This document shows positions 12,751 through 25,447 of a stretch of 64,000 bases of DNA, one piece after another (the stretch's first letter is position 1; every line of letters begins with the position of its first letter). The notes under the pieces are model-generated. The model was given only the letters and a program-made list of their open reading frames with translations, was not told the origin of the DNA and did no database searches. Location of the stretch: assembly GCF_000276665.1 (NCBI RefSeq), contig NW_004955517.1:182435-246434 (forward strand), in the 5' to 3' direction. The stretch comes from Chinchilla lanigera (taxonomy: Eukaryota > Chordata > Mammalia > Rodentia > Chinchillidae). A program made the position numbers and the translations under genes.

Positions 12751-13282
12751 AATAGTCAGTTACTGATACTGTCTTGTGCATGCGTTAATGGTTGCTAACA
12801 TTCAGTGTATGCGATATTAATGTGTGTTATTGTTCAATGTAGTATATCTGTGCTGTTCATATATGGGAATAAATACTTCACAGTGAGTTACATCAAGGCA
12901 TATGTTTGACAATGGTCAGCCTATCATGTCTTCATAAGATCCTGATAATCTTAAGATATTGACTAAGGTTCAAAGATAAACTGACTTAAACCCAAATTGA
13001 AAACACTGTCTTATATCGCAGTGGTGTCTTGAGATTTTGAGCTTAGTAACATCTTAACTAGACAAAGAATGTTTATATTTTTGCCCCTTCAAATTTTCTT
13101 TTTATAAAGTAACTTTTTATTTTATAGAGAATAAAAAAACAGTAAAAACAATACATAATTTTGAAACAAAATGATAGAAAATTAGCTATTGTTATTATAG
13201 TGCATATTGTTATCTTCAAAGTAGTTGCTCAGATTACCAGATATAACCCTTCTTTTCTCTGACCCTTCAATTTTTCACAAGC

Positions 13283-13332
13283 TTCCTCTCCCCTCCCCTC
13301 CCCTTCCCACTTTCTCTCCTTCCCTTCCATCT
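13283..13332. repeat. Polypyrimidine tract
   Basis: A CT-only run with repeated CCCCTCCCCT-type words. Confidence 0.7.
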
Positions 13333-13559
13333 TAGAGAAATAGTAGTATCTATTAAAGGCAAGGAAGTTCAGGAAATTTATTCAAGCTTTATGGTACGTT
13401 ATGGGTTTTATGTGCAGTAGAATTTTACAAGTGTATAAATTTGCATCACTGAATTCAGGAGGCCATTGTTTTATTTGTAGATGGAAATCATTACTTTCTG
13501 TATGCCTGCCTTTTTATGGTTTTGTTCTAGTGTACCTTACAGAGTTCTAATGTATGTTT

Positions 13560-13790
13560 TTTGTAATTTTTATTTATTATTAAAGTTACACATGTTTATT
13601 ATAAGAATCCAAATAGAACTCAACAATATGAAGTAGCAAACTAAATTTTTTCTCTTATTCCCTCTGTTCCAAATCTAAAATTGTAATCTCCTGTAGCCAA
13701 CTAGTTAATATGTAGTTTCTCAATTTTTCTTTATACATATAAAATATGTGAATGGTCTTTGAAATTTTTTGTCTAGATGACAAATACACT
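13560..13790 (-). mobile_element. Possible old L1M fragment
   Basis: A reversed L1-like stretch (CACATGTTTATTATAAGAAT, then CCAAATAGAAC) similar in style to the old L1 3' regions elsewhere. Weak assignment. Confidence 0.35.
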
Positions 13791-14545
13791 GATTTTACTC
13801 ATGCCTAAGCATCTTGGTTTCAATTTAGGCTGTTCTCCTGCAGTATTTTAAGGGCATCTTGTGTTGTGTTTGCACAGAAGTCGTTAACATTAATGGGTGC
13901 TCTGTTGTAATGGTGACAGACAGGTGGTATAAAGCCATTCTGATTTTTTGTTCTGTTTTGTTTTTTTAGTAAGAGATACCTATGATAAGCTCAGTGGTTT
14001 TGTCGTAGTCAGGTTTTCAGTGCCTCAGCCGAGACAGAGGCTTGGCTGCCTCAGCAGGTACTTCAGAGTCCTAGTGGCTTCAGTGTGATAGAAGTGCATT
14101 TCTGCCTTGCCTACCAGTGTTCTGTGATACTCTCGGACCGTGGTGGGGACTCTGCATGCTGAGGATTCAGGTTCCATCTCCAGTAATACTCTGCAATTAC
14201 TAGGGTGTTGCCCTCAAGTGGATTCTGGAACTGGGAAGAGGGCAAGGGGAGGTACATCTCTTCTCTTTGCAGGCATGGCTGGCAAAATGCACACAGCACA
14301 GCACTTCCTCTCACCTTCCAGAATCCAGAGTCTGTTGTGGCTTTAAGTTGCTGCCATGAAAACCTTTAATCAGGACAGCTGTATGCTCAGCTGAGAATTT
14401 GTAGTGAGGAGAAAATGTGTTTGGGGAGGCAGCTCACAGATTAAAGGGAATCTTGAGACATACTTATTTGAGAATACTGAGAACTTTCACAGATGTACCA
14501 AATGTAAATTTTTTAAGAAATTTGCTTTTTAAAATTTTGTGTTGA

Positions 14546-14662
14546 GTTGGGCATGGTGGCCTATACATGTAATGCCAGTACTTGAGAGGCTGCTGTGAAG
14601 GATTGTGATTCTAAGGCCAGCATGGCTTAGTGAGACCCTGCCTTAAAATAAAAAATAAAACC
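14546..14662 (+). mobile_element. B1 SINE
   Basis: 7SL-type start GTTGGGCATGGTGGCC, internal GAGGC region, end GTGAGACCCTGCCTTAAAA with an A-rich tail. Confidence 0.85.
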
Positions 14663-15149
14663 TTTTTTTCTTATTCTTACATATTTTGACTATCAAAATA
14701 TCTATAATTTTTCTAACAATAGAATAGTTACATATGAACATTTTGTGCTGAAAGGTGTGGAACAAGTTATTGTTGGTTAATAAAACTATGTAAAATGGGG
14801 AGATGTGGCGTATAACAATCCATTGGTATAATGAAAAGTTTGTGCATTGCACTTCTAAATTTAAGTATTGCTATAGTTAGAAAATACACATAAAACTAAT
14901 TACTGAGAGACAACCATCATTTACTATTTAATTTTTAAATATTATAAATGTACATGTATGCACACCTTTACCACCTACAAATGTGTGAACCTTCTTGCTG
15001 TAGATTTTAACTCTTTTACAGCCTGAGGTTTTTTTTTTGCCCATCTTACATATGCTACTGAATAGGTAATGATGTTCACAGTATATGTAAATAACATTTT
15101 TCAGCCTGATTTGATACCTTAATTCCAATTCTGTGGAATTAATTCCAAT

Positions 15150-15297
15150 TCTGAGGCTAAAGGATTGCATGTTTGAGCCTAGCGTGGGCAATTTTGCAAA
15201 ACCCGCTCTCTCTCTCTCAAAAAAAAAAAAGTCTGAGCATGTAGCTCAGTGCAAAGATCCTGTGTTCAATCCCCACTGCTAAGAATAAAATTTAATT
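15150..15297 (+). mobile_element. B1-dID composite SINE, 5'-truncated
   Basis: The 3' half of a B1 (GTTTGAGCCTAGCGTGGGCA, then a CT run and an A tail at about 15219-15230) is followed directly by an ID-like unit (ATGTAGCTCAGTGCAAAG, TTCAATCCCC). This is the same B1-then-ID order as at 8258. Confidence 0.65.
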
Positions 15298-15934
15298 AAA
15301 ATAAAAATTTTCATCACTATCCAGACATCCAATTTATGAATATTTAGTTAGGTGGCCTTTTGAGTTTTATGAACATTTAGATTAATATATTAAGGTTGCT
15401 TTTGAGTTTCTATGTTCATGAGGAATGATATGCTTAAATATTTGCCTTAATATTTTTTTGAGACAAATACTACATGTAGAATTACTTTGTTAAGGCTTTT
15501 GGTAATCTTCTGCCAGTACAGGTTTCCGTATACATTTCCTTGTATATCTTTTGCTTAAATCTTTGTTCATATGATGGCAGGCTTAGTGGATGTATATAGC
15601 TCTGTATTTTAGCAGTCAAGAAATTCATTCCAGTTGTCTTAGATGTTCTCTTTTGTAGTTTTAAGCAGAAGTCTGAAGCTGTGTCCTTTTGTATTAGAGA
15701 GAAGTGTTCTGTGTGGCCCATTGTCCACCCCTTTTGGGTGTTTCTGGATGGGAGCTTAGTAATGTTTCCCTGTTTTGCACTCCTGGGTGCAGTTTACCTT
15801 TCATGTTGGTAGTAAGTCAGTGCTTATTTAGGTTTCTCAGACTCTGGCCTATCACCTGCTCTTGGTTGTATATAAGGAAGTGCAGCAAGTGACAGGCACT
15901 GGGGGAGGAGCTGGTAGGCTTTATTCAGATAGAT

Positions 15935-16087
15935 TTTTTTGTTTGTTTTTTAAGATAAGGCCTTACTATGTAGTACAGGCTGGCCTTGAACTCATTGTAT
16001 AGCCCAGGCTGGCCTCCAACTTGGAGTGATCCTCCTGCTGCAGCCTCCTGAGCATTGCTATTACAGGGTTGCACCACCACAGGTCTT
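15935..16087 (-). mobile_element. B1 SINE with internal duplication
   Basis: Minus-strand B1. The block around CAGGCTGGCC occurs twice (about 15976 and 16005), matching the internal duplication known for rodent B1. Confidence 0.85.
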
Positions 16088-16563
16088 TTTGATGTATAGT
16101 AAATCCATGAACTTAAATTGACCTTTACCTTCAGATTCCTTTATATAACCTTAGATTGATTTCTTCTACTCTGCATTTACCTTTTCCTTTTAATTGTAGG
16201 ACTGGTACTTTCTGTCTTGCATTTCTACCAGAGATCTCACTTTGTTTCTTTTTTTCTTTTTGTTAAACCTGTTTAGGGAATGAGCCTGAAAGAATTCCTT
16301 TGTTTCTATTTGGTAGCCAGGGGAATTAAGATTGAAAAGCTTATTTCTTTTTGTTAAACAGGAAATATGTGAACGCTTGTTTGTTGGTATATGTGTGTAT
16401 TACATTTTGTCAAATGCCCATAGTGGGTACACAGATGCACAAAGAGAAAGTTATTGTTCTGAGGGCAAGAGGAGGGAAATGAGCCTGAGGAGAAGGTTAG
16501 AAAAGCTAGACCCTGTGGCAAGTTAAGAATGTATCATTGTTCTTACTACTAAATGTGCCAGCA

Positions 16564-16668
16564 TTTTTTTGTTTTTGTTTTTGTTTTTCTTCTGGTACCG
16601 GGAATCAAACTCACGACCTTGAGCTTGCCAGGCAGGCACTGTGCCGCTGAGCTAAATCCCCAGCCCCA
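16564..16668 (-). mobile_element. ID SINE
   Basis: Minus-strand ID with the GGGGCTGGGGATTTAGCTCA start and a TTTTG-repeat tail complement. Flanking words near CATTTTTT on both sides suggest a short target duplication. Confidence 0.9.
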
Positions 16669-16680
16669 ACATTTTTTGTT

Positions 16681-16765
16681 TCTTACTTTTTTTGCATTGC
16701 TGGGGATGGATTCCTGGGTCTTACATTGGTTAGGCAAGTGCTCACTGAGTTACATTTCCAACCTT
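16681..16765 (-). mobile_element. Old ID-related SINE
   Basis: Diverged minus-strand ID-like unit next to the younger ID at 16564-16668; A-box-like TGTAACTCAGTG near 16750. Confidence 0.55.
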
Positions 16766-17729
16766 CTATTGAAAGCAACAAATTTCTTTTAAATAATATC
16801 TTTTGAGAGTTGTGCATATTATTAACTCATTAATTGACATATTCCATTTAAACTGGGTGGTCTTGCAACAGCTTAAGTATTTAGGAAATTGTCTTTATCT
16901 GCAGGATTGCAGAAATGTCTTTTTATAATTGTTGCAAAGAATTATTTGTCCAACATGTATTAAAATTTTCCTTACTGTGATTCACTCTGCTTATAATAAA
17001 GGTGCTCTGGAGTCATATTTCATAATTATTCTGTTTTGCTTTTATTAGAGTAGAAATTGCTAGTATAACTCCTATGTGAGTAGGTTTGCAGTAACACAAA
17101 ATCTAACTTCAGTGACTTGCATAATGAGATACCTGAATACTTCTTGAGACATCAACTGACTTTTGGGCTCCTTTTTAATGTGTGCTTTTCTCAGAAGAGT
17201 CCATTACATTTCTCAGTTTGTGACTTCAATCTCTTTAGTGGCTTGGGCTACTAACTGGAATGTTAGAGCACCTGGGAAGCCACAGAGCTGCGTATATTTC
17301 TGATGTGGGTACTAGCAAGTGCCTGGCTGCTTGGGAGGTGCGCTTTGTGCATTTGCTGCATGTGTGTTTTCCTTTCTCAGTTCTTTTCTGTACCTTTCCT
17401 TCCTTTCTGTTTCCTCCCTCTCTCACCCCCCCTCCCAACGACACACCATGGAATATGTCTCCTTCCATCTGAATCGAAAGGTCAACCAGGATTCTTTGCC
17501 CTCTCTTGGATGGAAGAACATGTGACAAACTAAACAATCAGAGATACTCTTCTGAAATTTGAATATGGAGAGCAGTATAAAAACTATTTGCTTAAAGGTG
17601 AGCAGAAGAGACTGTCAGCTTCTGCTGCCTAAATCCTTACAGCTTTGCTCTTCCTTAAAGATCTTTCTTCAAGTTTTGCTTTTACTGTGTGTCCATATAA
17701 ACTTCTTCTGCTTCTTCTTTAAGACTAAG
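16766..17729. other. No gene seen
   Basis: A pyrimidine-rich patch at 17380-17440 opens several overlapping frames on both strands, with no supporting motif. Confidence 0.4.
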
Positions 17730-17880
17730 AGTTAGGTGGGCATGGTGATGCACATTTGTAATCCCAGTATTTGGGAGACTGAGGCAGGAGAATCTCCACA
17801 AGTTCCAGTTCAGCCTGGGCTACATAGTGAGACTCTGTCTCAAAGAACAAAACAAAACACAAAAAACAAACAAACAAAAA
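17730..17880 (+). mobile_element. B1 SINE
   Basis: Starts AGTTAGGTGGGCATGGTGAT, has GAGGCAGGAGAATC and GCCTGGGCTACATAGTGAGA, and ends in an A/C-rich tail. Confidence 0.9.
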
Positions 17881-18599
17881 GATCAAGCGTTGGTTTCTCT
17901 TGCTAAATAATGAAACCTGTCTGCATTGTGCATCTTAGGATGTTCCCAAGGAGTATCTCATGTGGCAAATTAACATTAACACATCCAATAAAGAATACTA
18001 GACAGATTGGAATGCTCATCTATGAGTCTGTAAAAAGAAAATCAGCTGTCAAGATTGGAAGTTTATTGTGGCACTTTAATGTGATTACTCCTGTTGACAA
18101 GCTGCTTGGGAAGTTAGGAATTCCTGAAATCAGCTTAATGAATGAGAACTTAATTGCATGAAACTCTTCTCCTGTGCATGGAAGGGCACTGCTAGGTGTG
18201 CTTGTTTGATCTGGTGGTTTCCCAGAGGCTCTTGTGCCTCTGGACCACAGCCTGTGTGAGTGAGAAGGTATTGTAGGCTTTCTATCTTATCTAGCCCAGT
18301 TATTAGAAAAAATACTTGGGTGGATTTAGAAAGACACTGGGAACTGAGTTCTTGTCCATAAACTTGAGGACACATTCTGCTGTATACATAGACATTAAAT
18401 CATCTGATGAACTTACTTCAAAAGTATAGTAACTTCCTATACCCACTTGCCCCTTTCTATATCCTAGGCTCACAGTTTGGTGACCTGAATTTGACTTTGA
18501 GTCTTGCTGAATTCTTCAGTGCAAGTTAGAAACATTCTTAGACCTATACCATAAAACAGCTGTGTACAACCATTAGGTAAAAGAAACAATCTTAATCCC

Positions 18600-18957
18600 T
18601 ATCGTAGTTATTCTCCTCACTGGGACGCAATACCTGACACCCACACCTTAGAGGAGAAAAGGTTTATTTTGGTTCACGATTTGTAGTGGGTTTAGTCCAC
18701 TGTCAGCCGGCTCCAAGCAGAGCCATCTCTGTGACGTTGCAGAGGAGAATCCTTCATAGCATCCCAGCAAGGAGCAGAATGAGGAATGCAGGGAGGGGGA
18801 GGGAGCTAGATCCTGCCAGGCCACGCCTCCAGTGCCCCACCTCCCAGCGTCATGTCAGCTATAAACTCATCTGAGGACTAACCCACTCATATGTGTCGTG
18901 CCCCACCTATGATCACGTGTGGCTTTGGGGACCTCTAGACACAGACTGTAATACTTC
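18600..18957 (-). repeat. MaLR/ERVL-type LTR remnant
   Basis: Read on the minus strand, the start resembles the MaLR LTR opening (a GGTCCCC block followed by a CACGTG-like block). The 3' part has an AATAAACCTTTTCTCC segment typical of rodent MaLR LTR ends. The family assignment is from memory of the LTR pattern; no internal MaLR sequence is seen nearby. Confidence 0.55.
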
Positions 18958-21757
18958 TGTTCTTTCCACCATTCAGCTTTTTTTTCTTTCCAAGGTCTGG
19001 AGGAAAGGCTGATAATTGAGCTCTGTGGGCAGGAGGAAGGACTGGCTGTCTCAGAAGATGGCCGGACTGGATCTCCGGGTTTCTGCCAGATGCCTGAGTC
19101 AGCTCAGTCAGGAAAGTTACTGCTATGGGTGTTTATTTTCTTTGTTATCTCCTTCTCTTTTATGCTGTACTACGTTAATGGGCTTACCTGGTCCCTCTGA
19201 TTTTAGTTTCTTCATTTCAATAAGTTTTATTAATATGGTTTGTCCAAAGAGGTCACCTCAATTACAGCATTCTGGTGCTCCAAAACATGCAGTGGCTTTG
19301 TTTCTGTGGATCTGGGGAGAGGCCCTGTAGGGTACAGGACAGGGGGATAGGCTCAGGCTCTCAACCATTTGTTCTCTTGGGTGAATTACCGTCCTAGTGC
19401 CATGATTTTATCCTTTGTAAATGAGAGATTACGATCATGCACACATGGTTGTTAGGATTATATGTGTTAATGCACATTACAGTTGTACCTGGCACAGTGA
19501 GAATTACGCATGTGCTGAGTGTTTGCTCGGCTGCCATAGGTTGATTGAAGTGGCTTTCCTGTTCTAATTGCTGAGGCTAAGCTTGACCACCTTGTGTTGC
19601 CCGTCTACTATATGTCAAGCACTGTGCTGAGCTGTGTGAGTTAGAGTGCAGAACTGACTCACTGGAGCAGCCTGTCAGCGGGGACAGTCTTGAGCTTCAT
19701 TTTTCACACAAGGAAAGTTTGTCTTGGAAAGATGAAGGACCACAATCATGCTCTCTTGGTGAGGTGGTAGAATAAAGATTCAAACTGAGTTCTCCAGGGT
19801 AAAGCTCGGCTCGTCTTGATGCTGTCTATCCACCATTAAAGTTCTCACGCACGTGGTCGGGCCGCTCAGACATTAGTGTGTCTATTTGGGAGTTCCCAGT
19901 ATTGCACAGCCTGAAAATTGGGCCGTGTATTATTTTTCTAATAATTTAAATATTCTCCCAAGTATTTAAAGATTAAAATATTTTTTAAAAATTTAATTAA
20001 AAATACATAATCCCTTAAAATAAAACTTACTTGCATCAAAGGAGCAAACAACTTTTAAATAATTGTAAGTATTTTAAAAAGTGACAATATAATTAAAACT
20101 ACAATAGTAATGAATCATTTTTAGAATAGGTGCAAGGGTAGATCTCTTAGTTAAATAGAAGCCTGGCAGTTCTCATAAACAAAATTCTAGTGTTTTTAAA
20201 GTCAGTGTCATTCTGAATAATTTCATAGGTGGCAAGTTAAAGACAGAGGTGGCTTGTTGACTTACCAAAGCCACCTTACAGATTAACAAGACTGGCATTA
20301 AAACCCCAGTTTTCCAATTCCAGTGCAATTTCTACCATGAGGCCATCTTGTCCTTTAAAATAAGAGAGTGAATTTAAATTTGTATGTGAGGTTTCCAGAA
20401 AACTTGATTTGTTTGAAATGACGTCTGGGAGCAGTTGGCACACCTGCCAGGAGGCATCATGCGCTGTATGTGGGTGACAGGAGAAAACAGGAAGAAGACG
20501 CGACCAAGGAACTGAAGACTTGAGATGTTTTTTTTCTTATAGCTATTAGAGACTTACTGTATACTGTTTATTCATGATCTCAGTATAAATTTGCTGCTGC
20601 TTCTAACTGGAAGGACTGCAACTTTTTCAGTCTTTCCACTCCTTTTATACCGTGCCATCTATCTGAAAGTCTCACCTTGAAACTCATCCTGGGGGAAATC
20701 TTCCCTTACTCAATAATGGTTCTTTTGTTATTTGATTTTAGTCGTATTCCTTAAGGATGTGGTCACCAACATGTGAAGACTTGATTCTTAATCATTTTGG
20801 TTGACTCTGCTGTATAAAACACTCCTGGACTCAGGACCGACAACATGGTCTGATTGAACACATTTCTCTGCTGACTACAAAACTAAACCTTTATAGCATG
20901 TTCCCACAATGCATGTGTGTCCAGAGAACCTTCCCATGAGGGACATTTCAAAACTTGACCCATACCTACCCTTTTCTACCGTTTAAATATGTACATTTTT
21001 CTTCTGATCAGTTAGCACTACCTCTCAGTATTATATAAGAAATTAATTCTTCAGTGTTCACCTCTTTTTTTGGAGTGAAGACTCTGAGGATCATTTTCTG
21101 TCATGGTCATTGGTCCATCCCCAGGGCGTGTATGCCAGGTCATAGGAATTCAGTATTTGCTGAATGAGTGAATATGTTGATGACGGCACGCAGAGTACTG
21201 TGATTGGAGCCTGGAAGTTAGATGTGGTAAAAAGGTGAACCTAAGGCAGAAATATGGAAAAAAAAAAAGAAAGACGGAAGAAAACCTAAAAAGTATTCAC
21301 AACATTCTCCCTTCTTTCCATGTGTAAAAATAGAGGTTTGGTCATTAGAAAATCTGGCTATTTCTGTTAGAGAATGTTAGGATTTTTATTTTTTAAAGAT
21401 GCTAGGACTGTGGATGAGTAGGTGATAGGATAACTTGGGGCTGAGGAGGCATGCATTGTTTTTTTTTCAAATTAAAATACTGTTATTCTTCTCTCACATA
21501 AAGTGTGTAGTAAACTTTAAAATCCAAATTCAGTCCTTCAGATTCATCCCTTTCTCTGGCAAGTGGAGAAGCAATCTTTCCTTTGTGTCCTGAAGAAGTT
21601 TAAGTTCTGGTTAAAGGAGGGGATTTAACAATGAAGAGCTTACGAAAGAATGCAGCCTCTGGTTAATCATTCTCTTTTCTTGGAAGAAAATGTTCAATAT
21701 ACACATAATACATTGTTTCATAAGTAAATGTGTATGTTTAAGTCTTTCTTCATGCAT
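18958..21757. other. No gene seen apart from a MIR
   Basis: Includes an AT-rich block at 19920-20110. MIR/L2-like traces near 19600-19700 and 20260-20350 are too weak to list separately. Confidence 0.4.
19375..19510 (-). mobile_element. MIR SINE remnant
   Basis: Reverse MIR-like order ending with GGTTGTTAGGATTATATGTG and TACCTGGCACAGTG. Confidence 0.5.
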
Positions 21758-21774
21758 GGCAGTAGAGATCTGTT

Positions 21775-21874
21775 NNNNNNNNNNNNNNNNNNNNNNNNNN
21801 NNNNNNNNNNNNNNNNNNNNNNNNNNNNNNNNNNNNNNNNNNNNNNNNNNNNNNNNNNNNNNNNNNNNNNNNNN
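21775..21874. other. Assembly gap (100 N)
   Basis: Exactly 100 undetermined bases, the usual placeholder for a gap of unknown size. It lies between the two copies of a 16-bp target-duplication-like word. Confidence 0.99.
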
Positions 21875-22025
21875 GGATCCATTGAAATTATAAATCTCTT
21901 TTGAGAGAGTACTGGCGACTTTTTAGTAGTTTGGAGTCATTTGGTTTCTGGTTAGCAGTTAGCTACTAGTAAAATCATTTTACAATGTCTCTTGGAAAAC
22001 CCTATGATTCTTTTAGATTCCTCTA

Positions 22026-22129
22026 TTTTTTTTTTTTTTTTTTTGTTTTTCTCTGGTACCAGGAATCGAACTCACGACCTTGCGCTTGCCAGGCAGGCGC
22101 TTTTGCCGCTGAGCTAAATCCCCAGGCCC
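22026..22129 (-). mobile_element. ID SINE, young type, next to assembly gap
   Basis: Minus-strand ID of the ATTTAGCTCAGCGGCAAAAG type with a GAGAAAAAC linker and 19-base T run. The word GGCAGTAGAGATCTGT directly right of it (22130-22145) recurs at 21758-21773, left of the N gap, not directly left of the ID. The insertion therefore appears to include about 150 bp of extra sequence plus the gap. Confidence 0.93.
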
Positions 22130-23179
22130 GGCAGTAGAGATCTGTATGTGAAATGGTCGGAAGCAATTATGCAGCTTGTTAATCATTTCCTTTTCATTCA
22201 TCAAAAACTTTGCTTTTAAGGCTTGCTTAACATTGTGGGGGACTAAAAAAGTCGAATCTTTTTTAATAAAAATTTAATTAAGAATGAGTATCAGTTGATG
22301 TTCACTTGGTACATGCTTAGTATGTACCCATTAAGAGATTTAGGTGTATCATGTATGCATTTAGCAGACATTTATTGTGTCCTAGTGCTGGATCCTGATT
22401 TAGGTATTGGTGCCTGGTAGTGGGCAGACTCCGTGCCTGCCCTCCACTACCCTGGAGTATAGACAGGAGTCGGGTCCAGAAGCTGGAACTGTTTCATTGC
22501 TCATGAAAATGTAGGATGGCTTGAAAGTGATGAGCCATTGCTGAGAAATGTGCCAGGACAGTGGTGCTACCTTAGTTTAAGGTAGGAAACGACAGTTGCT
22601 TTTTAAAAATTTTTTCTCAGTGTTGTGAAAATAAGTGGTTGGAAAGTAAAGGGCATTTCTTCCATGCCTTTGCTGCTATGATATTTTAGTGAGAAAGGTC
22701 TCCTTGTGATCTGTAATCGTCAGCCATTCATCATCTCCTCAAATATGAGGCATCTGGCACTTACTTTTGTGACATGACTATTTGCTCCTCCCAGCCTGCC
22801 TGTCATAAAGATACTAGTTTTGAAATGCTTCAGCACTATTCCTTGTTTATAATTGTCCTAACAACACATAGCTAACCTTCTGCATTGTCACTTCCAAATC
22901 CATATTGTTTTAGCCAAGTACTGGTAGTTGTTTCAGTCTCTCCTGTGGAGAGGTGAGGTTTTGTCTTTGGATACTTTAGCCCATAGTACCATGCCATGAG
23001 CCACAAATTAGCAACAAGAACCACCTTGTTTCACTACTGTTACCATTATTCATACACTGGGGCTTTTCGGGGAGTTTTCTTCCAAGACCTTGTCATATAG
23101 ACGTGCAGTAGCTGATGCCACATTTCTGCTAGGAACAATAAGGGGAGAGAAGAGACAGTAACAGATAATACAAAGTGTG

Positions 23180-23292
23180 AACACTGGAGTCCGTCTGACC
23201 CAGTTTTGCCACCGAGTGCTGTATGACTGTAGAAAACTTTGCAGACCTCTTTCCTTCTCTGTAAAACTGTCATAACGTGATGATGGGACCAC
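23180..23292 (-). mobile_element. MIR SINE remnant
   Basis: Reverse MIR order: CTGGAGTCCGTCTGACCC, then a GCTGTATGACTGTAG block, then CTCTGTAAAACTGTC. It lies head to head with a plus-strand MIR at 23300. Confidence 0.6.
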
Positions 23293-23299
23293 GGGACTC

Positions 23300-23450
23300 C
23301 TTACTATGTGTAAGCATGTTACCTAGACTGTGTATTGTAGATTTGTAACTTCTTGAGTAGTAGAAATCATTAACCTCAATTTACAGATGTTCTGAGCACA
23401 GAGAGGTTAAGAACTTGCCTGTGCACACATAGCCAACACTGTAAAGGGAG
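23300..23450 (+). mobile_element. MIR SINE remnant
   Basis: Plus MIR order: TACTATGTGTAAGCATGTTA, then CCTCAATTTACAGATG, then CAGAGAGGTTAAGAACTTGC. Confidence 0.65.
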
Positions 23451-25242
23451 CTTTGGTCGAGATACAGTCAGTCCGCCCAAGTTTGTTACAGTGGGTGAAG
23501 TTTTGGGCATGATGTTGCTTAGTGTATGTAACATTTGTTTGAAGTGTGATGTTATAAACTAGGCTGTTATCTTTCAAGAGAGCTGCTTCTTTCCTCTTGG
23601 AGATAGACTTGACTTCTCCCTGCAGAGAACCGTTACTCCCATTTTTACATTCTGCATACCGCACATGGTAGTGGGCCTGGTATCCCACTGTACTTCAGGA
23701 AATAAAGAGTGATTGCTTCTCAGAGGTGTAACTGCTGATCCTGAGACCCTCAGTAATCTTAAAATGCTTTTGTTTTCTCACTGCTTTTACTTTTATTTCT
23801 GGTTTTGCATCAAGTTGAGAAATTTTCAAGGAGCATTTCAGCACAAGTCTCTGGTACATTGATGAGCTAACTCACCACCAATTAGGCTGCAGGCCTCCTG
23901 GGGATATTGCTGTTTGTTTTGTTTGTTTTTGTTTGGCTTTTTGGGACAGACCGGTAGCATAGAAGCTATTCCAAAATGAGCCCCCCATTGACTGTGGTTA
24001 CTGCCCCTCCCAGCCTAAGCTCTAACTACAGGGACAGATGAAAGGCATCAGGCAAGCTGAATCCTGGGAGCCTTGGTCAAGGAAACTGCCCATGTAAAAA
24101 GCTGTTACCACCTGCAGTTCTTCTCCCAGCCTGCCTGTTCGAAGAGAAATTGGAGGCAGTCTTCTTTTGAACTATTACCAGGAGCAGGGGTCTGGGCTTT
24201 TTGTAAAAAGAGTGACAGCACTGAAACACTGTGTGGTGTTTAAAGTGTCACAAATGTAATATGCAGTCATGGTGGGAAACCTGTTTTATTTCTGGTATGC
24301 TTTATTTTTACTTTTATTTCTTTAAATCTTGGGGTATAATAAACACTTCAGGATGGGAGAGAATGAAGATTCATTTTTTTCTTTATTTGCTAAGTAAAGA
24401 ATGGACCTAGACTTTGCACCTTGACTTGATTTGAAGCCTGAGAATCCTGTTACCTGAGGAGTTCATCTAAAACTAGAGAGGTTTTGTGATGTCCTGTATT
24501 TATGTTTTTGCTGTAAGTTGTTCTGCTCTTTGAGGGGATCAGGTTTTCTTCTGATGATCACAAAGCTTCTGCATATTAGTTGACTGAAAATGCAGGCACT
24601 GAGTGTCAAGATTTCGCTACCTTCTCATCTTAATGATTCTGCATCTGAAAGCTGAGACTTTTTCTCCTAAGATGAGACCTGTTCTCTGTAGCTAGAATCA
24701 TGAGGTCCTCTCTGGGGAGCTTGTTCCCGTGGGTAGCTGTGGAGAAAAACACATCGAATATCTTTGGGCCTTTGAGAGCTGCTCATATTGATGGGAGGTG
24801 GCCATATCCTTGATCTGCCTTAATTGCCAGTGCTACCCAGTTACGTTGCTGGGAGAGAGGGAATGGTGCATTGAACGGTTCTTCTCTTCTGTGCAGTGAA
24901 TTGTTCATCTGGGTGACTGTGTTCAGTGTGCCTTAGTTTGCGTGAAGATTTTCCTCTAACCACCTTCAGGAGCATTTTACATAAACCTTAGATGGAGAAA
25001 AGCCACATGAGTTGGGGCACAGAATAGGCTGCTGATGATATGGGTTTTCAATTCAGAATTGCCTTTGAATCCAAGCTTAAACTTGGCCTGGGGTTTTATC
25101 TGTTTAATTTTTATTTTAAATTCAAAGGATTATATGTAATTTTAAGAAATTAAATCATCCCCCAAAAATACCAGTCCCCCCAAAACATCATGGTTCCCTA
25201 TCCTTTAAAGGCACATCTTACAGAGCACCATTTTTTTCTTTT
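23451..25242. other. No gene seen
   Basis: Unique-looking sequence without recognisable repeats or coding signs. Confidence 0.4.
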
Positions 25243-25447
25243 CTTTTTTTTTGGCAGTACTAGAGACTGAACACATGCTAGGCAAGCACACTGCCATTGG
25301 GCTGCATCCCAAGACAAGAGAAGCACTTTTAATTCTGTAAGCCTTTTGTTTTTTCTTTCTTCTTTTACCTGATGTACTAGGGACCAAACCTAGGGCCTCG
25401 CTTTTGTGAGGTAAGTGCTTTACCACTTGAGCTACCCCACCAGCTCT
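25243..25447 (-). mobile_element. Two old ID-related SINEs
   Basis: Minus-strand ID-like units at 25243-25315 and 25360-25447, both diverged, separated by about 45 bp. The second has a GGTAGCTCAAGTGGTAAAGC-like A-box region. Confidence 0.55.

Larger units (their letters stand above)
12751..14545. other. No gene seen apart from listed repeats
   Basis: Contains the pyrimidine tract and possible L1M listed separately. Overlapping opposite-strand frames at 14111-14346 show no recognisable domain. Confidence 0.4.

Noticed and set aside
21690..21893. 67-codon frame running through the N gap
   Set aside because: Most of it is undetermined bases; it is an artefact.
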